64,000 bases of DNA, from positions 496,001 to 560,000 of the forward strand of contig NZ_CP058316.1 in assembly GCF_013389665.1 (NCBI RefSeq), written 5' to 3'. Within the stretch, counting starts at the first letter, position 1. Every line of letters starts with the position of its first letter. Made by a program: the position numbers and the translations under genes. The notes under the pieces are model-generated. The model did no database searches. It saw only the letters and a list, made by a program, of their open reading frames with translations, and was not told the DNA's origin. Below, piece after piece: positions 8,137 through 17,640 of this stretch. Source of the stretch: Microbacterium oleivorans (GTDB lineage: Bacteria > Actinomycetota > Actinomycetes > Actinomycetales > Microbacteriaceae).

Positions 8137-8565
8137 ATGCAGTTGCCCGACTCCCCCATCCGCCTGATGTCGGCGTCGAGCCGGTTCAACCGAGCTGTCG
8201 CCCGCAGGGTCGAGACGGCTGCGGCCGCCGGCACGTGGCGTGCCCTGGCCGCCCTCGACGAGCTCGGCCCCACCCGGGTCAGCGACCTCGCCGACTGGCA
8301 GCGCGTGAGCCAGCCCACCATGACGACGCTCGTGCGTCGGATGGACGCGGAGGGGCTCGTGGAGCGCGCACCCGACCCCGAAGACGGGCGGGCCTCCCTC
8401 GTGTCGATCACCGATGAGGGGCGGCGTCAGTTCGAGGCGTTCCGCTCGCAGGCCCTCGAGGTGACAGGACCCGCCTGGGCGCGGCTCAGTGCCGCCGACC
8501 GGTCGACACTCGCGCGCGCCGCCGAGCTGCTCGCCGCGCTGCTCGAGGAGCCGGAACTGGGATGA
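8137..8565 (+). CDS. MarR-family transcriptional regulator (efflux-linked)
   Basis: A 142-aa winged-helix regulator. The helix-turn-helix is VSDLADWQRVSQPTMTTLVR and the wing is ERAPDPEDGRASLVSITDEG, both typical of MarR. The ATG at 8137 is 6 bp after TATAGT, so leaderless initiation is expected; an ATG six codons upstream overlaps the -10 box and is unlikely. The stop lies next to the start of an MFS efflux gene, and such pairs usually form a self-repressed, ligand-induced drug-resistance operon. The inducer is unknown. Confidence 0.88.
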   Translation: MQLPDSPIRLMSASSRFNRAVARRVETAAAAGTWRALAALDELGPTRVSDLADWQRVSQPTMTTLVRRMDAEGLVERAPDPEDGRASLVSITDEGRRQFEAFRSQALEVTGPAWARLSAADRSTLARAAELLAALLEEPELG

Positions 8566-8588
8566 CCACCACAGAGAGGAAGGTGCGC

Positions 8589-9905
8589 GTGACCAGCGCA
8601 ACGAAGACAGAGCGGTCGGCCGACGACCGGACGAAGACGACAGCCGAGACCGCGAAGGCGTCGATCTGGCGACAGCCCGTCGCGGTATGGGCGATCGCCT
8701 TCGCCTGCACGGTGTCGTTCATGGGCATCGGCCTGGTCGACCCGATCCTCCCGGCGATCAGCCGCGAGCTCGACGCGACACCGTCCGAGACCATGCTGCT
8801 GTTCACCAGCTACCTCTTCATCACCGGCATCGTCATGCTGTTCGCGAGCTGGGTGTCGTCGCGGCTCGGGGTCAAGACGACCCTGCTGCTCGGGCTCGCC
8901 CTCATCGTGGTGTTCGCTGCGGCCGCCGGGCTGTCGGGCGGGGTCGTCGAGATCATCGGATTCCGGGCGGGCTGGGGTATCGGCAACGCCCTGTTCATTG
9001 CGACGGCGCTGGCGGCCATCGTCGGAGCCGCGAGCGGCGGCAGCCGCCAGGCGGTCGTGCTCTATGAGGCATCCCTCGGCATCGGTCTCGCAGTCGGACC
9101 GCTCCTGGGCGGCGCACTCGGCGAGCTGTCGTGGCGCGGACCCTTCTTCGGCACGGCAGCGCTCATGGCGATCGCTCTGCTGGCGATCCTTGTGGTCTTC
9201 CGATCCCCCGCGCCCGCAGCCGGCTCCGCGGCGCCGGCGAAGGTGTCGTTCCTCGCGTCGTTCCGTGCGCTGCGCAACCCCGCGCTGCTGACCCTGTCGC
9301 TCACGGCGTTCTTCTACAACGTCGCGTTCTTCGTGCTGCTCGCCTACAGCCCGTACCCGATCGAGTCGGCGGCGGCTGAGGCCGGGATGACGTTCGGCGC
9401 ACACGAGCTCGGACTCGTCTTCTTCGGCTGGGGACTCGCCGTCGCGCTCACCTCGGTGCTCGTAGCTCCCGTGCTGACTCGTCGATGGGGCCTGCGGCCG
9501 GTCCTGTTCACGATGCTCGGACTGCTCGCCGTCGCCGAGGCCGTGCTCGCGATCGGGATCGACAGCGCCACGGTGCTGATCGTGACCGTCATCGTGGCGG
9601 GCCTGTTCCTCGGTGTGCTGAACACGGCGCTGACGGAGGCCGTCATGGAGGCGACCGACCTGCCGCGGAACGTCGCGAGCGGCACCTACTCGGGCGTGCG
9701 CTTCATCGGCGGTGCGATCGCCCCCGCCGTCGCCGGCCCCCTTGCGGCCGCACTCGCCCCCAGCGCGCCGTACTGGCTCGGCGTCGCCGCGCTCATCGTC
9801 GCGATCGCGATCCTCGCCTTCGCCGGGCGCACCCTCGCACACCTCGGCCGCCCGCACGAGACTGCCGTGGCCGAGGCCGCCGACATCGGCCAGGGCGACG
9901 CCTGA
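8589..9905 (+). CDS. MFS multidrug-efflux-type transporter
   Basis: Inner-membrane proton antiporter of the DHA group, about 438 aa with 12 predicted helices. Motif A-like sequence WVSSRLGVKTTLLLG follows helix 2, and helix 5 has GIGLAVGPLLGGALG, the antiporter motif C. I chose the GTG at 8589, since AGAGAGGAAGG lies 5 bp before it; an ATG at 8562 that overlaps the marR stop would add nine residues. It is co-transcribed with the marR gene. The charged N-terminal tail before helix 1 is poorly conserved. Confidence 0.85.
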   Translation: MTSATKTERSADDRTKTTAETAKASIWRQPVAVWAIAFACTVSFMGIGLVDPILPAISRELDATPSETMLLFTSYLFITGIVMLFASWVSSRLGVKTTLLLGLALIVVFAAAAGLSGGVVEIIGFRAGWGIGNALFIATALAAIVGAASGGSRQAVVLYEASLGIGLAVGPLLGGALGELSWRGPFFGTAALMAIALLAILVVFRSPAPAAGSAAPAKVSFLASFRALRNPALLTLSLTAFFYNVAFFVLLAYSPYPIESAAAEAGMTFGAHELGLVFFGWGLAVALTSVLVAPVLTRRWGLRPVLFTMLGLLAVAEAVLAIGIDSATVLIVTVIVAGLFLGVLNTALTEAVMEATDLPRNVASGTYSGVRFIGGAIAPAVAGPLAAALAPSAPYWLGVAALIVAIAILAFAGRTLAHLGRPHETAVAEAADIGQGDA

Positions 9906-9918
9906 CCGGAGAGCATCT

Positions 9919-9965
9919 GCATGTCGGAGGGTGGTCTCCTGGAAGCCACCCTCCGACATGCTTTT
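9919..9965 (+). terminator. Rho-independent terminator after the efflux gene
   Basis: A perfect 16-bp stem: GCATGTCGGAGGGTGG pairs with CCACCCTCCGACATGC across an 11-base loop, followed by TTTT. It can serve the MFS gene, and possibly the convergent rtcB gene on the other strand. Confidence 0.85.
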
Positions 9966-9986
9966 CTCCTCCGATGGGGAGGCGGG

Positions 9987-11156
9987 TCAGTCGCCCTTCA
10001 CGTTCACTAGCTGGCGGAGCGTGTGCCGCACCTCGACGAGGTCGGCGGCATCCTCCATCACCCGGTCGATCGGCTTGTAGGCCTGCGGGATCTCATCGAT
10101 GAAGGCATCCGTGTCACGGAACTCGATGCCGACCATCGCCGCCCGCAGCTCGTCGTGAGTGAAGGTCCGGCGTGCCGCCGACCGCGAGTACTCCCGCCCC
10201 GCTCCGTGCGGCGACGAGTTGAGCGACAGCGGGTTTCCGAGCCCCGACACGACGTACGACGCCGTGCCCATCGACCCCGGGATGAGGCCGGGCCGGCCCG
10301 CATCCGCCTGGATCGCGCCCTTCCGCGACACCCACACCTGCTTGCCGAAGTGCTTCTCGCTCTCGGTGAAGTTGTGGTGGCAGTTGATGCGCTCGAGCTC
10401 TTCGACGTCGGCGCCCATCGTCTCGGAGAGCTGCCGAGCCACCCGGTCCATCATCTCCTCACGGTTGAGGAGCGCGAAGTGCTGCGCCCACCGAAGCTCG
10501 CGGATGTAGCGCCGGAACTCTTCCGTGCCCTCGACGAGGTAGGCCAAGTCGGGGTCGGGGAGGTCGATCCACCATCGCTTCGCGAGCCGCTGAGCGACCC
10601 CGATGTGGTGCGTCGCGATCTTGTTGCCCACGCCCCGCGAGCCCGAGTGCAGGAACATCCACACCGCGTCGGTCTCGTCGACCGAGACCTCGATGAAGTG
10701 GTTTCCCGATCCGAGCGACCCCAGCTGGTTCCGCCAGTGCCCGGCGTACTGCGCGGGGTCGAACTCGTTCTTCTCGGCGAGCTCCTCCAGCTCGGCGATG
10801 CGCGGTTCGGCCGTCGCGACGACCTTGCGGTTGTCCCGACCCGCCGACAGCGGGATCGCCCGCTCGATCTGCTCGCGCAGTGAGCCCAGGTCACGGCCGA
10901 TCAACTGAGACTTCGTGAACTGCGTGCGGACGGCGATCATGCCGCACCCCATGTCGACGCCGACGGCGGCCGGCATGATCGCCCCGAGCGTCGGGATGAC
11001 CGACCCGACGGTCGCCCCCTTGCCGAGGTGCGCGTCCGGCATGAGCGCCAGATGCGGGTGGATGAACGGCATGCCCGACGCGGTGCGAGCCTGATCGAGA
11101 GTCTTCTCATCGATGATGCTCGCCCACGACAGCAGCCTGTTCGAGAGCTTCTCCAT
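9987..11156 (-). CDS. rtcB: RtcB family RNA ligase
   Basis: tRNA/RNA-splicing-type ligase of 389 aa that joins a 2',3'-cyclic phosphate end to a 5'-OH using GTP and Mn2+. Visible features are the metal cysteine in GVDMGCGM, SLGSGNHFIEV, the HSGSRGVGN loop, a metal histidine in ATHHIG, HHNFTESEKHFG, and the guanylation histidine in NSSPHGAGREYSR. The ATG at 11156 follows AGGA at a short distance. The frame stays open upstream to 11582, but that stretch has no coding character. The leader contains a small ORF and a hairpin, so expression may be controlled after initiation. No archease gene is adjacent. Confidence 0.9.
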   Translation of the reverse strand: MEKLSNRLLSWASIIDEKTLDQARTASGMPFIHPHLALMPDAHLGKGATVGSVIPTLGAIMPAAVGVDMGCGMIAVRTQFTKSQLIGRDLGSLREQIERAIPLSAGRDNRKVVATAEPRIAELEELAEKNEFDPAQYAGHWRNQLGSLGSGNHFIEVSVDETDAVWMFLHSGSRGVGNKIATHHIGVAQRLAKRWWIDLPDPDLAYLVEGTEEFRRYIRELRWAQHFALLNREEMMDRVARQLSETMGADVEELERINCHHNFTESEKHFGKQVWVSRKGAIQADAGRPGLIPGSMGTASYVVSGLGNPLSLNSSPHGAGREYSRSAARRTFTHDELRAAMVGIEFRDTDAFIDEIPQAYKPIDRVMEDAADLVEVRHTLRQLVNVKGD

Positions 11157-11211
11157 GGTTCCTTTCCTGGTGATGGCGGTCCGGGAACGGGCGCATGGAG
11201 AGGAACACACG

Positions 11212-11242
11212 AACGCCCCGGACCTGTGCGGTGCGGGGCGTT
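11212..11242 (-). terminator. Hairpin between the leader ORF and rtcB
   Basis: AACGCCCC and GGGGCGTT form an 8-bp perfect stem with a 15-base loop, 15 bp after the stop of the 29-codon ORF and 55 bp before rtcB. It could terminate or attenuate transcription into rtcB. There is no run of T after it. Confidence 0.5.
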
Positions 11243-11257
11243 CTGACAGTGGCGGTG

Positions 11258-11347
11258 TCAGACGTCTCGCACCGGAGGGTACGGCTCGAAACGGAGCTGG
11301 AACTGGTCCAGGTCCGCTGCGATCAGGCGCTCGTTGCGCGTGGTCAT
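11258..11347 (-). CDS. Small ORF in the rtcB leader, 29 aa
   Basis: This ORF is too short for normal gene calling but has a perfect ribosome site: GGAGG lies 6 bp before the ATG at 11347. A good sigma-70 promoter is about 45 bp upstream. The peptide starts MTTRNERLIAADLDQFQLRF and ends with a proline-containing tail, EPYPPVRDV. The stop is followed by a hairpin and then rtcB in the same direction. It may be a leader peptide controlling rtcB or an independent microprotein. I do not recognise the family. Confidence 0.6.
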   Translation of the reverse strand: MTTRNERLIAADLDQFQLRFEPYPPVRDV

Positions 11348-11390
11348 GCCGTTCCTCCGGTGATGCTGTGCGGATTCGCGCAGCCTCGCA

Positions 11391-11419
11391 ACAATACGGC
11401 GTGCGGCAGTGGGCGTCAA
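11391..11419 (-). promoter_or_regulatory. Promoter for the rtcB leader
   Basis: The minus strand has TTGACG (11419-11414), a 17-bp spacer and TATTGT (11396-11391). This is one of the best sigma-70 matches in the window. The predicted transcript start near 11384 leaves a leader of about 37 nt with a small GC hairpin before the 29-codon ORF. Between here and the nrdF terminator I see no convincing gene. Confidence 0.75.
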
Positions 11420-11549
11420 TGCGAGATGCGGCGCGTGCGACGTCCCATCGCTTCCGCTCGGGACTCGGCATCGGCCACGTTGACGATCCGTGACTCGCTG
11501 GCCGTGTCATCACGTCCTCCCGCACGAATGCGGGCAGAACATGGGCAAG

Positions 11550-11588
11550 CCCCCGGCGCGACGCTCCTAGGGAGCGTTGCACCGAGGG
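11550..11588 (-). terminator. Terminator of the nrd operon
   Basis: ACGCTCC and GGAGCGT pair across a 3-base loop, and the stem extends with CCC, CGG and GC blocks on each side (11550-11588). It lies 50 bp after the nrdF stop. Confidence 0.7.
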
Positions 11589-11636
11589 CTAGCAGATCGT
11601 AGCCGGGTTGACGATGTCAGCTACGGTCAGGCATTT

Positions 11637-12620
<984 letters not shown>

Positions 12621-12649
12621 TCAGTTCCTGGTTCGGGTTCCGGCATCCG

Positions 12650-14818
12650 TCACAGCATGCAGCTGACGCACTCGGACATATCGGTGCCCTCGAGCGCCAT
12701 CTGCCGCAGGCGGATGTAGTAGATCGTCTTGATGCCCTTGCGCCAGGCGTAGATCTGAGCCTTGTTGATGTCGCGCGTGGTCGCGGTGTCCTTGAAGAAC
12801 AGCGTGAGCGACAGGCCCTGGTCGACGTGCTGGGTCGCAGCGGCGTAGGTGTCGATGACCTTCTCGTAGCCGATCTCGTACGCGTCCTCGTAGTACTCGA
12901 GATTGTCGTTCGTCATGAACGGCGCCGGGTAGTACACGCGGCCGAGCTTGCCTTCCTTGCGGATCTCGATCTTCGACGCGATCGGGTGGATCGACGACGT
13001 CGAGTTGTTGATGTACGAGATCGAGCCGGTCGGCGGCACCGCCTGCAGGTTCTGGTTGTAGATGCCGTGCTGCTGGATCGATGCCTTCAGCTCGCGCCAG
13101 TCGTCCTGCGTGGGGATGTGGATGCCGTCGAACAGACCCTTCACCTTGTCGGTCTGCGGCATCCACTCCTGCTCGATGTACTTGTCGAAGAACTCCCCCG
13201 ACGCGTAGGTCGAGTCAGCGAAGCCCTCGAACGCCGACTTCCGCTCGATCGCGATCTTGTTCGACGCCTGGAGGGCGTGGAACAGCACCGTGTAGAAGTA
13301 GATGTTCGTGAAGTCGATGCCCTCTTCGGAGCCGTAGTGGACGTGCTCGCGGGCGAGGTAGCCGTGCAGGTTCATCTGCCCCAGGCCGATGGCGTGCGAC
13401 CGGTCGTTGCCGTCCTCGATCGAGCGCACCGAGGCGATGTGGCTCTGGTCGCTGACCGCGGTGAGGGCGCGGATGCTGGTCTCGACGGTCTGCGCGAGGT
13501 CCTTGCCGTCCATCGCCAGGGCGATGTTCATCGAGCCGAGGTTGCACGAGATGTCCTTGCCGATCTGGCTGTACGACAGGTCCTCGTTGTAGGTCGTCGG
13601 GGTGTTGACCTGCAGGATCTCCGAGCACAGGTTCGACATGTTGATCCGACCCTTGATCGGGTTGGCCTTGTTCACCGTGTCCTCGAACATGATGTACGGG
13701 TAGCCCGACTCGAACTGGATCTCGGCGAGGGTCTGGAAGAACTCTCGCGCGTTGATCTTCGTCTTCTTGATACGCGCGTCGTCGACCATCTCGCGGTACT
13801 TCTCGGTGACGGAGATGTCACCGAACGGGACGCCGTACACCTTCTCGACGTCGTACGGCGAGAACAGGTACATGTCCTCGCCGTTGCGGGCGAGCTCGAA
13901 GGTGATGTCGGGGATGACGACGCCGAGCGAGAGCGTCTTGATGCGGATCTTCTCGTCGGCGTTCTCACGCTTGGTGTCGAGGAACTTGAGGATGTCGGGG
14001 TGGTGCGCCGAGAGGTACACGGCACCGGCGCCCTGACGCGCACCCAGCTGGTTGGCGTAGCTGAAGCTGTCTTCGAGGAGCTTCATGACGGGGATGATGC
14101 CCGAGGACTGGTTCTCGATCTGCTTGATCGGGGCGCCGGCCTCGCGGATGTTCGACAGCAGCAGAGCCACGCCGCCGCCGCGCTTGGACAGCTGCAGCGC
14201 GGAGTTGATGCCGCGGGCGATCGACTCCATGTTGTCTTCGATGCGCAGCAGGAAGCAGGAGACGAGCTCGCCGCGCTGCGCCTTGCCGGTGTTCAGGAAG
14301 GTCGGGGTGGCGGGCTGGAAGCGGCCCGAGATGACCTCGTCGACGATCTGCATCGCGAGTGCCTCATCGCCGTCGGCCAGGCCGAGCGCCGTCATGACGA
14401 CGCGGTCTTCGAAGCGCTCGAGGTAGCGCTTGCCGTCGAAGGTCTTCAGCGTGTAGCTCGTGTAGTACTTGAACGCGCCCAGGAAGGTCTCGAAGCGGAA
14501 CTTCTTGCCGTAGGCGAAGTCGTTGAGCTTCTGGATGAACTCGAGCGAGTACTTCTCGATGACCGCGGGCTCGTAGTACTCCTTCTCGACCAGGTAGTCG
14601 AGGCGCTCCTTGAGCGAGTGGAAGAACACGGTGTTCTGGTTCACGTGCTGCAGGAAGTACTCCCGCGCCGCGCGCTTGTCGGCGTCGAACTGGATCTTGC
14701 CGTCCGCACCGTAGAGATTGAGCATCGCGTTGAGGGCGTGGTAGTCGAGACCCTCGAACCGCAGATCGACCTTGAAGTCGTTCTCGGTCAAGGCCGTTTC
14801 CAGTGCTGATTCCACCAT
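12650..14818 (-). CDS. nrdE: Class Ib ribonucleotide reductase, alpha subunit
   Basis: Catalytic subunit, 722 aa. It opens with [20 protein letters not shown], has [13 protein letters not shown] with an active-site cysteine, the [21 protein letters not shown] region and [18 protein letters not shown], and ends in SECVSCML, the shuttle cysteine pair reduced by NrdH. The ATG at 14818 overlaps the end of nrdI by 31 bp, longer than a usual coupling overlap, but it is preceded by AGGATTGG and keeps the family N-terminus. A longer frame upstream is a shadow of nrdI. Confidence 0.95.
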   Translation of the reverse strand: MVESALETALTENDFKVDLRFEGLDYHALNAMLNLYGADGKIQFDADKRAAREYFLQHVNQNTVFFHSLKERLDYLVEKEYYEPAVIEKYSLEFIQKLNDFAYGKKFRFETFLGAFKYYTSYTLKTFDGKRYLERFEDRVVMTALGLADGDEALAMQIVDEVISGRFQPATPTFLNTGKAQRGELVSCFLLRIEDNMESIARGINSALQLSKRGGGVALLLSNIREAGAPIKQIENQSSGIIPVMKLLEDSFSYANQLGARQGAGAVYLSAHHPDILKFLDTKRENADEKIRIKTLSLGVVIPDITFELARNGEDMYLFSPYDVEKVYGVPFGDISVTEKYREMVDDARIKKTKINAREFFQTLAEIQFESGYPYIMFEDTVNKANPIKGRINMSNLCSEILQVNTPTTYNEDLSYSQIGKDISCNLGSMNIALAMDGKDLAQTVETSIRALTAVSDQSHIASVRSIEDGNDRSHAIGLGQMNLHGYLAREHVHYGSEEGIDFTNIYFYTVLFHALQASNKIAIERKSAFEGFADSTYASGEFFDKYIEQEWMPQTDKVKGLFDGIHIPTQDDWRELKASIQQHGIYNQNLQAVPPTGSISYINNSTSSIHPIASKIEIRKEGKLGRVYYPAPFMTNDNLEYYEDAYEIGYEKVIDTYAAATQHVDQGLSLTLFFKDTATTRDINKAQIYAWRKGIKTIYYIRLRQMALEGTDMSECVSCML

Positions 14819-15237
14819 CGTTCCAATCCTGCGCTGACGCGCTCGACGTCTTCTGGCGTGCCGAACAGTTCCACCTTGTCCAAGTGCGGCACGGAGCACT
14901 TGCGGCTGATGATCTCGCCGGCGAGGCAGTAGGACTCGCCGAAGTTCGTGTTGCCGGTGGAGATGACCCCACGCAGCTGGGTGCGGTTGCGCACGTCGTT
15001 CAGAAAGCGCACGACCTGCTTGGGCACCGCGCCCTTCTCCTCGCCGCGCCCCTGGCCCCCGCCGTAGGTGGGGGTCACGAGCACGAAGGGCTCCGTCACG
15101 ACGAGGGGCGTCGGCGAGGGATGAAGCGGGATGCGGAGCGCCGGCAGGCCCAGCTTGTCGACGAAACGTGCGGTGTTGCCGGAGACGCTCGAGAAGTACA
15201 CGAGCAGGGGCGCCCGCGTTGCGACCGCCGTGCTCAT
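14788..15237 (-). CDS. nrdI: Flavodoxin-like NrdI
   Basis: FMN protein of 149 aa that supplies the oxidant for assembling the manganese-tyrosyl cofactor of NrdF. The flavin-binding loop is [35 protein letters not shown] is the NrdI-specific 50s loop, and [15 protein letters not shown] is strongly conserved. The start is 4 bp after the nrdH stop, and the end overlaps nrdE. Confidence 0.95.
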   Translation of the reverse strand: MSTAVATRAPLLVYFSSVSGNTARFVDKLGLPALRIPLHPSPTPLVVTEPFVLVTPTYGGGQGRGEEKGAVPKQVVRFLNDVRNRTQLRGVISTGNTNFGESYCLAGEIISRKCSVPHLDKVELFGTPEDVERVSAGLERWWNQHWKRP

Positions 15238-15241
15238 GGGA

Positions 15242-15475
15242 TTACGCGAAGCGCGCGGCGAGCTCGTCGATCTTGTCGGGACGGAAGCCCGACCAGTGGT
15301 CCTCGTCGGTGATGACGACGGGGGCCTGCAGGTAGCCGAGCGACTTCACGCGCTCGAGTGCGGCCGGGTCCTCGGAGAGGTCCAGGACGTTGTATTCGAT
15401 GCCCTTGGAGTCCAGCGCACGGTACGTCGCGTTGCACTGCACGCAGGAGGGCTTGGTGTAGACCGTGATCGCCAT
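15242..15475 (-). CDS. nrdH: Glutaredoxin-like NrdH
   Basis: A 77-aa thioredoxin-fold electron donor for NrdE. The redox motif is [10 protein letters not shown], the CVQC form typical of NrdH, and the C-terminal half has [20 protein letters not shown], which marks NrdH rather than glutaredoxin. It is the first gene of nrdHIEF. The ATG at 15475 has AAGGGAAA about 11 bp upstream. It should be reduced by thioredoxin reductase. Confidence 0.95.
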   Translation of the reverse strand: MAITVYTKPSCVQCNATYRALDSKGIEYNVLDLSEDPAALERVKSLGYLQAPVVITDEDHWSGFRPDKIDELAARFA

Positions 15476-15536
15476 GTCGAGTGTGGTTTCCCTTCGCTTC
15501 TTACGCATCTCCGGCTGAGTTCCCGCCGGGAGTCCA

Positions 15537-15600
15537 ATACTACATATGGGTGCCGACATCGGGGGGCACCACAAGGGGTAGTAGTTACAAGTCTGTAGTT
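15537..15600 (-). promoter_or_regulatory. nrd promoter region with NrdR-like boxes
   Basis: Two adjacent 16-bp blocks on the minus strand, AACTACAGACTTGTAA (15600-15585) and CTACTACCCCTTGTGG (15584-15569), share the TTGT half-site of NrdR boxes. The second matches the common NrdR consensus in about ten of sixteen positions. A -10-like TAGTAT lies at 15542-15537. The boxes lie upstream of the -35 position. The rest of 15476-15835 shows no gene. Confidence 0.45.
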
Positions 15601-15835
15601 TTGCACCGCTCTCCCCAGGTACAACACATCTTCTCCACCGATTCATCCACAGTCCGCGGCGTGTCGACGAGGCCCGTGCGAGGCGTGATTCCGCGGTTCC
15701 CGGCACGACGATCGGCGGCTGTCCACAGGCAGGACGCTACGGCGACCCACAGACATCGGATCCGGCCCCGATCGCGCCGGCCCGGCGTGTCGCGGCGTGT
15801 CGGCGGAGGTCGCCGGGAATCGCTACCGTTGAGGG

Positions 15836-17041
15836 GTGGCGGGATACGGAGAACTGCTGCGCACACCCGGTGTCGCGCGCATCATCGCCGCACAGTTGAC
15901 CGCGCGCTTTCCGAACGGGATGACGAGCCTCGCCATCCTGCTTCACATCGAGCACGTGACCGGGTCCTACGGGGCCGCCGGTCTGGTCCTGGCGGCCACC
16001 TCAGTCGGACAGGCGATCGCGGGACCCGTGACGAGCCGGTGGATGGGCGTGTGGGGCATGCGTCGCGTGCTGACCCTCACCCTCGCCGTGTGCGCGGCCA
16101 CCATCGCACTGCTGGCGCTGCTCACCCTTCCGCTGCCGCTGTACATGGTGCTCGGACTGCTCGCCGGCCTCTCCACTCCCCCTGTGCAGTCGGCCGTGCG
16201 GACGATCTACCCCAAGATGGTGACCTCGCGTCAGCTCACACCGCTGTTCTCGCTCGACGCGTCGCTGCAGGAGATCATCTGGATCATCGCGCCGGTACTC
16301 ATCACCTTCGTCGCGCTCCAGGCCGGCACCGTTCCGGGCCTGCTGCTGATCGTGGTCATCCTCATCGGCGGCGGCGCGTGGTTCATCCTGTCGCCCGAGC
16401 TCGGGCGCGTCCGCATCCCGCGCAGTCGTCGCGGCCTCGGCCGGGTGCTGCTGAAGCCGCCGGTGATGCTCGCCACCGTCACCGGCTTCCTCCTGATCGG
16501 AGCCTGCTCGGCAGTAGAGGCCGGCGTGGTGGCGTCCTTCGGCCACGGCGGGCTCGAGTCCGGCATCGTCCTGGCGGTGTTCGCGGTCGGCAGCCTCGCC
16601 GGCGGTTTGTCGTTCGGGCACATCCCGATCGGCCGCTGGGCCATGGCGCGCCGGTTCGCCATCGTGACGGTCGGCCTCGCCGCGACGATCTTCTCGCTGA
16701 ACGCCTGGTGGCTGGGCGGGTCGCTGCTGGTCGCCGGCATCGGCATCGCGCCTGCGCTGGCGGTGATGTTCGCCATCACCTCGGCGAGCGTGAAGTTCAG
16801 CGAGACCGCCGAGGCGTACGGCTGGATCGGCACCGGTCAGCTCATCGGCGCCGCCGTCGGCTCGGCCGTGGCGGGGTTCCTCATCGACGGCGTCGGCCCG
16901 CAGGGCGCGTACCTAGCCGCGGCGATCTTCGCCGCCGCCGGGCTCCTCGTCGCGGCCGCGTGCGTACGGTGGTTCCCCGACCTGCGCGGTCGGGATTCGT
17001 CACCGATCCCCGACACGGAACCGGTGCACACGATCACCTGA
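15836..17041 (+). CDS. MFS transporter
   Basis: Inner-membrane transporter of 401 aa with 12 predicted helices. The N-terminus, RTPGVARIIAAQLTARFPNG, and VTSRWMGVWGMRRVLTLTL (motif A region) are typical of an actinobacterial MFS clade often annotated as sugar or drug efflux; the substrate is not evident. The GTG start at 15836 follows TACCGT (15824-15829) by 6 bp, so it is probably leaderless. It converges with the next gene with only 5 bp between the stops. Confidence 0.82.
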   Translation: MAGYGELLRTPGVARIIAAQLTARFPNGMTSLAILLHIEHVTGSYGAAGLVLAATSVGQAIAGPVTSRWMGVWGMRRVLTLTLAVCAATIALLALLTLPLPLYMVLGLLAGLSTPPVQSAVRTIYPKMVTSRQLTPLFSLDASLQEIIWIIAPVLITFVALQAGTVPGLLLIVVILIGGGAWFILSPELGRVRIPRSRRGLGRVLLKPPVMLATVTGFLLIGACSAVEAGVVASFGHGGLESGIVLAVFAVGSLAGGLSFGHIPIGRWAMARRFAIVTVGLAATIFSLNAWWLGGSLLVAGIGIAPALAVMFAITSASVKFSETAEAYGWIGTGQLIGAAVGSAVAGFLIDGVGPQGAYLAAAIFAAAGLLVAAACVRWFPDLRGRDSSPIPDTEPVHTIT

Positions 17042-17046
17042 GCCGG

Positions 17047-17454
17047 TCAGTCCTGAACGCGTCGGAGCAGGGCCAGCAGCGCCGCGGCGTATGCGTCTTC
17101 GGGCTGAGGGTGTTCGAAGGCCCGTTCCTCCCCGGCGAACTCGATCTCGACGCGGTGCGTGTCGGCCAGTCGCCGCAGGCTCCGGAACGCACCCCGCAGC
17201 ATCTCGCGCAGCTGATCCTCGCGCGGCAGCCAGAGGGCTTCGTCGAGCGCGACCGAGTCGAGAGCCCACTCCGTCGTGCCGTTGAAGGCGAGGATCGTGC
17301 CGGTCGGGTACCGCCGCGGCTCGATGGTCATCTCGCTCACCGTGAAGACATCGGCGTCGAACTCGGGCTCGTTCAGCTGGAAGCGGTCGCCCGACGCGGG
17401 ATGCCAGGTCAGTCCGGCCTCCCGGAGGGCCAGGGCGGCGTCGGTCGAGATCAT
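17047..17454 (-). CDS. Conserved hypothetical protein (sometimes labelled CpaE-like)
   Basis: A 135-aa soluble protein with no signal peptide or helices. It contains FNGTTEWALDSVALDEALWL and LPREDQLREMLRGAFRSLRR, a pattern I associate with a small Microbacteriaceae family sometimes labelled pilus assembly protein CpaE, although it has no ATPase motifs. The function is unknown. The ATG at 17454 is preceded by GGGGGAGG. It stands alone between a convergent MFS gene and a divergent flavoprotein gene. Confidence 0.7.
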   Translation of the reverse strand: MISTDAALALREAGLTWHPASGDRFQLNEPEFDADVFTVSEMTIEPRRYPTGTILAFNGTTEWALDSVALDEALWLPREDQLREMLRGAFRSLRRLADTHRVEIEFAGEERAFEHPQPEDAYAAALLALLRRVQD

Positions 17455-17640
17455 CCCCTCATCCTCCCCCCGATCGCCCGGGCTCGTCGCGTCGATGCAC
17501 CAACTCCTCAGGTTCGGCGCCCATCCCGCGCGCGAGCGACCCGATGCGGGGCGCGGGGCGCGGTTTCCGAGGAGTGAGTGCGCGCGGTGCCGCGCGCACC
17601 GCGCCGGCCGCAGGCCCGCGGGCACGGAGGCGGGAGCACA

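Noticed and set aside
11157..11582. Open frame continuing upstream from rtcB, with a GGGAGG site at about 11515
   Set aside because: The translated stretch is Pro/Arg/Ser-rich with no family pattern and runs through a terminator-like hairpin, a promoter and a better small ORF in another frame.
12827..14809. A 660-codon frame opposite nrdE
   Set aside because: Same kind of GC shadow; nrdE on the minus strand is unmistakable.
15600..15760. Sequences like TTATCCACA (possible DnaA boxes: tcatccaca, gtccacagg)
   Set aside because: Only two partial matches without an AT-rich region or a dnaA/dnaN neighbourhood; not evidence of an origin.
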